This document shows, in pieces, positions 50,101 to 54,423 of a DNA stretch of 54,423 bases. The position numbers and the translations under genes are program-made. This stretch comes from Gammaproteobacteria bacterium (GTDB lineage Bacteria; Pseudomonadota; Gammaproteobacteria; Ga0077536), in assembly GCA_020849475.1 (NCBI GenBank), contig JADLGE010000016.1, forward strand, positions 1 to 54,423, written 5' to 3'. Under the pieces are notes generated by a model. The model was not told the origin of the DNA. It saw nothing but the letters and a program-made list of their open reading frames with translations, and ran no database searches. Each line of letters opens with the position of its first letter. Within the stretch, counting starts at the first letter, position 1.

Positions 50101-51015
50101 TCATTGCAAATGCAGTTTGCTTTCGAAGCGCCGCGGCTCAGCACTCAAGGGATCAATGAAACCCAGTGCGCGGGCGAGGAGTTGCAGCGGTCGAGAGTAA
50201 TCATCGTGTGGTGCGCGCCAGTCGCCCGCCGCGCGCGCCTGCGGCAAGACGCTTTCATCGAGATCGGGATAAAACGTGTCGCCTTCGATGGGCGCGCCCA
50301 AGGCCATCATGTGCACGCGCAACTGGTGCTTGTGGCCTGTGATTGGCTTCAACCGAAAGCGAGCGCGTGGCGCGTCCGCGCCGGAGTCGAGCACCTCCAT
50401 CGCCTCGATGAGAGTCACGGCATTGGCTACACCTTGCGCTTCACACATGCGAAAGAAGGGCTCGCCACGCACGATGCGCGATGCACGACGATGGGGAAGA
50501 CTCAAGGCGGGCAAGGGCGCGGCAATGGCCTCGTAGGTTTTGTGCACGGCGCCGCTGCGAAACAGCGCCTGGTACGCACTGCGCGAGTCGCGATTGGCCG
50601 AGAACAGCACCAGCCCCGCCGTGCCGCGATCGATGCGATGCAGAGGCACGAGTTCGGCGTTGCCCAGCCGCTCCTGCAAGCGCGCCAGCAGCGTTTCGCG
50701 CACGAAGCGCCCGGCCGGCGTGACCGGCAGGAAATGCGGCTTGTCGGCCACCACCAGGTGCTCGTCGACATGCAGCACGGTTTCGGAAAAGGGAATGCGC
50801 GGCTCGTCTTCAACCTCGCGAAAGTAATGCACGGTCAGGCCGACGGCATAGGGATGACTGAGCGTGAGCGCATGGTGTTGCGCATCGAGCACCCGACCGC
50901 GTTCGAAGCGCGCCGTCCATTGCGCACGCGTGACCGACGGAAAATGCGCGCACAGGCATTCGAATACAGTGGGCCAGGGGCCGGGCGGCAGGCGCAGGGT
51001 GCTGGGGGTGGTCAA
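50101..51015 (-). CDS. RluA-family pseudouridine synthase
   Basis: 304 aa. Catalytic Asp129 is in HRIDRGTAGLVLFS. VVADKPHFLPVTPAGRFVRETLL and ITGHKHQLRVHMMALGAPIEGDTFYP are further RluA-family signatures. It isomerises uridine to pseudouridine in rRNA or tRNA; which site cannot be told. An N-terminal S4-like stretch (FECLCAHFPSVTRAQWTARFERGRV) is present but short. This is the RluA group often named pseudouridylate synthase without a letter. Single gene, unrelated to neighbours. Confidence 0.92.
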   Translation of the reverse strand: MTTPSTLRLPPGPWPTVFECLCAHFPSVTRAQWTARFERGRVLDAQHHALTLSHPYAVGLTVHYFREVEDEPRIPFSETVLHVDEHLVVADKPHFLPVTPAGRFVRETLLARLQERLGNAELVPLHRIDRGTAGLVLFSANRDSRSAYQALFRSGAVHKTYEAIAAPLPALSLPHRRASRIVRGEPFFRMCEAQGVANAVTLIEAMEVLDSGADAPRARFRLKPITGHKHQLRVHMMALGAPIEGDTFYPDLDESVLPQARAAGDWRAPHDDYSRPLQLLARALGFIDPLSAEPRRFESKLHLQ

Positions 51016-51064
51016 TGATCTCTAGTCGTCGTTTACATCGCGCTCCCGGCGACTGTCGGGACCC

Positions 51065-51730
51065 TCAAGCCGCGGCTCGCGCGCGCTTGCGTCGACGCGC
51101 CGCCAGCATCGCAAAGGGCGCGGCCAGCAGCACGAATGAAGACGGCAGCGGCACAGTGCTCGCCACCAGCGTGTCGATACGACCGATAATCTCGCCGTCG
51201 CTGGCCTCCATGCGCAGCACGCCGCCGAGCGCGTTGTCGAGGAACGGATAATCGCCTGGCAGGGCGAAGTTGTTCCACTTGCCGAGACCATCGTAGGTGA
51301 ACACTATCTGAGTACGGACGACAGTGGTGCCCCAGTGATCCGGTATCACGGTCGCGACGCTGGCAACGTAATCCGAACTGAAACCCGATGGCCAGATGGG
51401 CAGCAAGGGCGGGTCGATTACCGATTCGGACACCGATACGAAGCCGCCTGGGAGCGTCGCCGTTTCGCCGTCGAGTTCGATGCGTACACTGTCCAAATCG
51501 TACTGAAGACTGTTGAAGCCCGGGGCCGAGAACGGTTGACCAAGCTGGTTCTGCTCCACGCGCCAGTAGCCGGAGAAGGCGTCACCCAGCGCTATCGGAC
51601 CGGGCGATTCGAAGCTGCCGGTGGTCGCCGCGGTGATGGCGCCGGTGAAGCGATATTCGAACATCGTCGCAAAAGATGGGCGCGCGATGAAAGCAGCGGT
51701 GATGAGCAGCAGGGCTTGCGCGAATCGCAT
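51065..51730 (-). CDS. Exported protein with VPLP-type C-terminal sorting tail
   Basis: 221 aa. The start at 51730 (MRFAQALLLITAAF) has GGAGGA upstream. The signal peptide is at residues 1-21 (ending PSFA). The mature part begins MFEYRFTGAITAATTGSFE, and its DAFSGYWRVEQNQLGQ pattern is common in PEP-CTERM proteins of unknown function. The tail is VPLPSSFVLLAAPFAML then ARRRKRARAAA. It has no enzymatic motif. It is the third protein in the window with the VPLP variant, against two with VPEP. Confidence 0.82.
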   Translation of the reverse strand: MRFAQALLLITAAFIARPSFATMFEYRFTGAITAATTGSFESPGPIALGDAFSGYWRVEQNQLGQPFSAPGFNSLQYDLDSVRIELDGETATLPGGFVSVSESVIDPPLLPIWPSGFSSDYVASVATVIPDHWGTTVVRTQIVFTYDGLGKWNNFALPGDYPFLDNALGGVLRMEASDGEIIGRIDTLVASTVPLPSSFVLLAAPFAMLAARRRKRARAAA

Positions 51731-51887
51731 GGTGATCCTCCGTGATGGGTGCTTGCGTGCCTCTCGATTGTCGTGCAGTTGTGCTTGGTGGTCCATTGGT
51801 TGGGGTGAAGGGCGCGGGGGGTATCTTCCGATGGGGCCATGGCAAGCGTCCTCGGAGACTCAATTTGCCACCATCAGGAGGTTCGTC

Positions 51888-52157
51888 ATGTTGCGTAAGA
51901 CGCGCGCCAGACTCGGACTCGTGGCATTGACGGTGGCGAGCGGCGGACACACCGCACTCAATGCCTTACTCGCCTCGTGTGCATCGTGCATCGTGCATCG
52001 TCACGGCCAACATCGACAATGGCCATGGCGCGGCATGCGCGGCCTTGCCGGCGCTGAGTACGAGAGCTGCTTGATTGGGCAGTCCGTATTCGGAGTGGAG
52101 CGACGATCGCTTACGAGTCGCTTTGTCTACGTCAAGAAAATTTACACTTGCGTGTGA
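51888..52157 (+). pseudogene. Possible remnant of a small exported CSLREA-like protein with a 7-bp repeat
   Basis: AGGAGG (51875-51880) precedes an ATG at 51888 and a signal-like MLRKTRARLGLVALTVAS. The frame then crosses three tandem copies of TGCATCG (51980-52000). With three copies, translation goes into an unlikely sequence ending at 52157. With one unit removed it would read IVTANIDNGHGAAC, like the start of CSLREA-domain surface proteins, and then meet a stop after ARAA-like residues at about 52074. It is either a decayed gene fragment or a spurious frame. No full-length product is possible in either frame. Confidence 0.35.
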
Positions 52158-52274
52158 AGGCGCGAAGCGATTGTTCTGCGTCGATTTTTTGCGAACGTCG
52201 ACGGTTTGCGAGGGCCTTTCGACGGTGCGAGTGGCGATCCGGGTTCGAATCTCGTCAAGAAAATTTACATTTGC
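52130..52274. repeat. Duplicated upstream element, two direct copies 123 bp apart
   Basis: GTCAAGAAAATTTACA occurs at 52131-52146 and 52254-52269. With flanking C and YTTGC the identity is 21 of 22 bases. The reverse complement reads TGTAAATTTTCTTGAC, an imperfect palindrome. The nearer copy is about 70 bp upstream of a -24/-12 promoter, the position expected for an activator site. Confidence 0.7.
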
Positions 52275-52331
52275 TCCGCAAGCTCGGTCCTAAGCGCAGC
52301 GTTTCTTCCTGAAAATTAACTGCTTAGTGAA

Positions 52332-52348
52332 TTGGCGCGAATTGTGCC
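52332..52348 (+). promoter_or_regulatory. Sigma-54 promoter of a PEP-CTERM gene
   Basis: TTGGCGCGAATTGTGCC keeps GG-N10-GC spacing; it differs from YTGGCACGRNNNTTGCW at three informative positions. The start site is predicted near 52359, 37 nt before the ATG at 52396. PEP-CTERM genes in other bacteria are known to be driven by RpoN with the PrsK/PrsR two-component system, which fits. Confidence 0.55.
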
Positions 52349-52395
52349 GGGCGTTTCCACCAATCGTTCATTACGCCATGCGCGGAGAAAATCTC

Positions 52396-53106
52396 ATGAA
52401 GAAGCGGAATTTGGTTGCCAGCCTGCTGCTGGGTGCACTCACCTCGGTGAGCGCGTTTGCGGTTCCCGTCACTTTCACCAAACTCACCGGACTGACCGGT
52501 GGCTCTCCCGCCCAGACCGCCGTTTACCAGGCCGATCTGTCGACACTCGGTCTTGCCACGATCGCCTCCATACGCATCAACGACAACAGCGCCGGACTCG
52601 GCGGTGCCGGCGGTCAGTTCAGTGGCTTCGATCTCGACGCCATCAAGCTCTCGACTACCGATTGCAGCGCAGCCGTCGATGGCGCCGCCTGCGCCAGTGC
52701 GGCCGTTGGGCTTTCGGTGTTTGATTTCGCGTTGGGCGTGCAACTCACGCCGGGAACGCAACGTGCGCCCGCTGATGCCAAGCTGTTCGGTACCGGACCT
52801 GCCGGCAACACGTTGGACAATTCGGTGGCGCGACTCGGTGCATTCGACGGCAATTCGACCGTCGCCATCCCCGGCGCCGATGGTTTTATCAGCCTCGGTG
52901 ACGTCGGCAGCATCGGCTTCAATCTCACTTCGAACCTGGCCGCTGCCGGGCTGTTCCTGTATATCGGCGAGGTCGGCGACAACGGCGAAGTGGCGGCTTC
53001 GAATGTCCAGGTCAATGACACGCGTCTCGTGCCTGAGCCGACCTCGCTCGCGCTCGTGGGTCTGGCTCTCGGCGCGTGGGGTGTGAGCCGCCGTCGCAGG
53101 GGCTGA
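52396..53106 (+). CDS. PEP-CTERM sorting-domain protein
   Basis: 236 aa. The start at 52396 (MKKRNLVASLLLGALT) is taken because GGAGAAA precedes it and a clean signal peptide follows (cleavage near SAFA). The mature part is Ala/Gly/Thr-rich with two Cys pairs (TDCSAAVDGAACAS) and no enzyme motif. The C-terminus VPEPTSLALVGLALGAWGVS then RRRRG is the classical PEP-CTERM signal. It has its own sigma-54 promoter and duplicated upstream element. The predicted role is exopolysaccharide- or floc-associated surface protein. Confidence 0.9.
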   Translation: MKKRNLVASLLLGALTSVSAFAVPVTFTKLTGLTGGSPAQTAVYQADLSTLGLATIASIRINDNSAGLGGAGGQFSGFDLDAIKLSTTDCSAAVDGAACASAAVGLSVFDFALGVQLTPGTQRAPADAKLFGTGPAGNTLDNSVARLGAFDGNSTVAIPGADGFISLGDVGSIGFNLTSNLAAAGLFLYIGEVGDNGEVAASNVQVNDTRLVPEPTSLALVGLALGAWGVSRRRRG

Positions 53107-53143
53107 TTCGCTGCTGGCGTTCAGCAGCCGTCCAATGACGTCG

Positions 53144-53170
53144 CAAAATCGGGGCCTGTCCCCGATTTTG
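53144..53170. terminator. Bidirectional intrinsic terminator
   Basis: CAAAATCGGGG (53144-53154) and CCCCGATTTTG (53160-53170) form a perfect 11-bp stem with a 5-nt loop. The A/T-rich base gives a short U-run on either strand. It sits between the converging PEP-CTERM and sulfotransferase genes. Confidence 0.75.
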
Positions 53171-53177
53171 ACGCCGG

Positions 53178-54083
53178 TCAGGGCAAGGCGCCGCCCTGGT
53201 AGAACCACGTAACAGCCTGCGCATCGCTGCAGATGCCTTCACCGACGCGGCGCACTTCCGCCGCCAAGGCCGGCGTCATGCCGTCCTCATGGGCAGCGCC
53301 GGCCGCGCCCTTGCGCACCATGGCGCCGGGTTTCAGCAGCGGGATCTCGCTGCTCACGCCGTCGAATTTCACATCGTGACGCTTCATCCACTCGAACGAG
53401 GTGTATTCGAGAATGCGCGCCCACGCCGCAGCATCGTGTTGAATGCCCAGGAAGTCGGCGATGCGGCGCACCGAACCATCGTGGTCGCGCTTCATGTCGT
53501 TGTAGTGCAGGAACAGCACGTTCTTCGCATGACGCAGCGGCCACCACGCAGCGAGAAACCCGAACAGTCCGTGATTGAGATTGGCGCCGACGGCCTTGAA
53601 GTAACCGGCGAAATCCGCATGGACGATGGCCTCGCGCGGCACCTGCCAGGCATCGAACAGCGCATCGCTGTGCTGTTCCAGAAACGGCTTCATCGACACC
53701 AGCGCTTCTTCCGGGTTACGCATCACCACCACGTAGCGCACGCGCGGGCTGGCATCGGCGGCGAGATAGGGCAGCAGCGGCGGTGCGCCGTGGGACTTGA
53801 ACGCGCGCGGTCGTGAACGCGGCATCGCCGCCACGCGGTCCAGCATCTCCTGGCGCGGCATGCCGGGGCGCGTGACGAGTTCTATCCACGGCACTTCGGC
53901 GTAAATATCCGCGAAGTCCGCATCACCGCCCGTCAACAACTGGTAGACGATGTTCATGGTCCAGGTGGTGCCGCTCTTGGGCGGCACGGCGATGAGGATG
54001 TCATCGTCGCGCCAAGCGACATGCGCCTGCATGGAAGGATCGATCCACGGCGGTGGGCCGCCCGGGTGTTCGGCTGGATTCAT
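53178..54083 (-). CDS. Sulfotransferase family 1 protein (PAPS-dependent)
   Basis: 301 aa. The 5'-phosphosulfate loop PPKSGTTW is at residues 34-41. FKSHGAPPLLPY takes the place of the KTHxP motif with the catalytic His near 97. The 3'-phosphate motif is VRYVVVMRNPEEALVS near 115-130, and the C-terminal VRKGAAGAAHEDGM corresponds to the RKGxxG loop. It transfers sulfate from PAPS to an alcohol or phenol acceptor. Cytoplasmic. Bacterial members act on lipids or secondary metabolites; the acceptor here is unknown. Confidence 0.9.
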   Translation of the reverse strand: MNPAEHPGGPPPWIDPSMQAHVAWRDDDILIAVPPKSGTTWTMNIVYQLLTGGDADFADIYAEVPWIELVTRPGMPRQEMLDRVAAMPRSRPRAFKSHGAPPLLPYLAADASPRVRYVVVMRNPEEALVSMKPFLEQHSDALFDAWQVPREAIVHADFAGYFKAVGANLNHGLFGFLAAWWPLRHAKNVLFLHYNDMKRDHDGSVRRIADFLGIQHDAAAWARILEYTSFEWMKRHDVKFDGVSSEIPLLKPGAMVRKGAAGAAHEDGMTPALAAEVRRVGEGICSDAQAVTWFYQGGALP

Positions 54084-54169
54084 GTGCGCTCCCCCTGGGT
54101 TGTTCGGCCCATGGCATGGTATGCGGCGGGCCTAAGGCCAGGCAAACGCATGCTGCGAGTCGACTGTCG

Positions 54170-54394
54170 CTAGGGGCCAGCGGACTGTGCCGCCGTCAAC
54201 GCTTCGGTATAGGGATGCGTGCGCCGCTCGGCGAAGCCGTCGACCAGTAAGCCCACGCCGGCAAAGAACACCAGCGCAATGCCGAGGCCCTGCAAAAAGT
54301 CACTGTGCGTTGCAAAGCGCAACGCAATCCCCGCCACTGCAAACACCGCCCACACCGCAAGATAAAACTTCCAGGCGCCGTTGACCTTGGTCAT
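54170..54394 (-). CDS. Small two-helix membrane protein of unknown function
   Basis: 74 aa from ATG 54394 (MTKVNGAWKFYLA), with GGAAGTGA upstream; an in-frame GTG at 54418 would add 8 residues. Two hydrophobic segments (FYLAVWAVFAVAGIALRF, about 9-27, and LGIALVFFAGVGLLVDGF, about 37-54) are joined by a short loop. A polar tail ends in AAQSAGP. I do not recognise a family. No partner is visible because the upstream side is cut by the window edge. Confidence 0.65.
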   Translation of the reverse strand: MTKVNGAWKFYLAVWAVFAVAGIALRFATHSDFLQGLGIALVFFAGVGLLVDGFAERRTHPYTEALTAAQSAGP

Positions 54395-54423
54395 GCGCGT
54401 CACTTCCGCGGCGCGCACCGCCG

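Noticed and set aside
50101..50122. TGCA-containing near-palindrome at the end of the RluA gene, resembling the enhancer motif
   Set aside because: The spacing between half-sites is 2 rather than 4, it lies in coding sequence, and no -24/-12 site follows upstream of the ThDP-enzyme gene.
1..54423. CRISPR arrays, tRNA or rRNA genes, insertion sequences
   Set aside because: No regularly spaced repeats, no cloverleaf-like or rRNA-like stretches, and no transposase or integrase frames were seen.

Overview
The window is a GC-rich stretch of bacterial chromosome with dense, well-separated genes. The codon use, a close YghU homologue, an AlkB whose key residues sit one position from those of E. coli AlkB, and several PEP-CTERM-type proteins suggest a free-living gammaproteobacterium, or possibly a betaproteobacterium. 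I cannot place it more precisely. No rRNA, tRNA, CRISPR array, transposase or phage gene was seen. Most of the content is catabolic and redox genes plus exported surface proteins, as in environmental or MAG-type genomes.

Layout. 1-5.4 kb: a PEP-CTERM-type passenger protein cut by the left edge, an N-acyl-D-amino-acid deacylase-type amidohydrolase, a second PEP-CTERM-like protein and a LuxR-type regulator. 5.7-8.0 kb: a flavocytochrome c sulfide dehydrogenase pair and a SnoaL-like protein. 8.2-12.2 kb: a complete soluble diiron monooxygenase operon (alpha, beta, coupling protein, reductase; no gamma subunit) with a divergent AraC-type regulator. 13.4-24.4 kb: an MFS exporter, YghU, an SDR, a beta-CASP nuclease-like protein, AlkB, an LLM flavin monooxygenase, a P450, an esterase, a MOSC protein and a lysozyme-fold protein. 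24.6-34.9 kb: a PEP-CTERM protein; a HIBADH/PrpD/carboxymuconolactone decarboxylase/lactonase operon; a patatin-like esterase; an extradiol dioxygenase/RraA/RidA operon; and a haem-motif beta-propeller protein. 34.9-37.2 kb: a hybrid histidine kinase.

37.4-47.5 kb is the most interesting part. It holds two glutamine-synthetase-fold ligases, a P450, a PAS protein, a sigma-54 enhancer-binding protein and a gamma-glutamyl hydrolase, followed by both subunits of a dimethylformamidase-like amidase. Each of the two transcription units has a good -24/-12 sigma-54 promoter, preceded by the same palindrome CGYTGCA-N4-TGCAGC at a typical enhancer distance. I read this as one sigma-54-controlled amide/amine catabolic island. 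The amidase would release an amine, a ligase would gamma-glutamylate it, the P450 would oxidise it, and the C26 hydrolase would remove the glutamyl group. The substrate is unknown.

47.5-54.4 kb: a class I amidotransferase and a ThDP-dependent decarboxylase, an RluA-type pseudouridine synthase, two PEP-CTERM proteins (one with its own sigma-54 promoter and duplicated upstream element), a sulfotransferase and a small membrane protein. Dispersed through the first half are intergenic palindromes of one family. Their stem sequences differ from copy to copy but stay self-complementary, and three loci have the inverted-pair form of REPINs.
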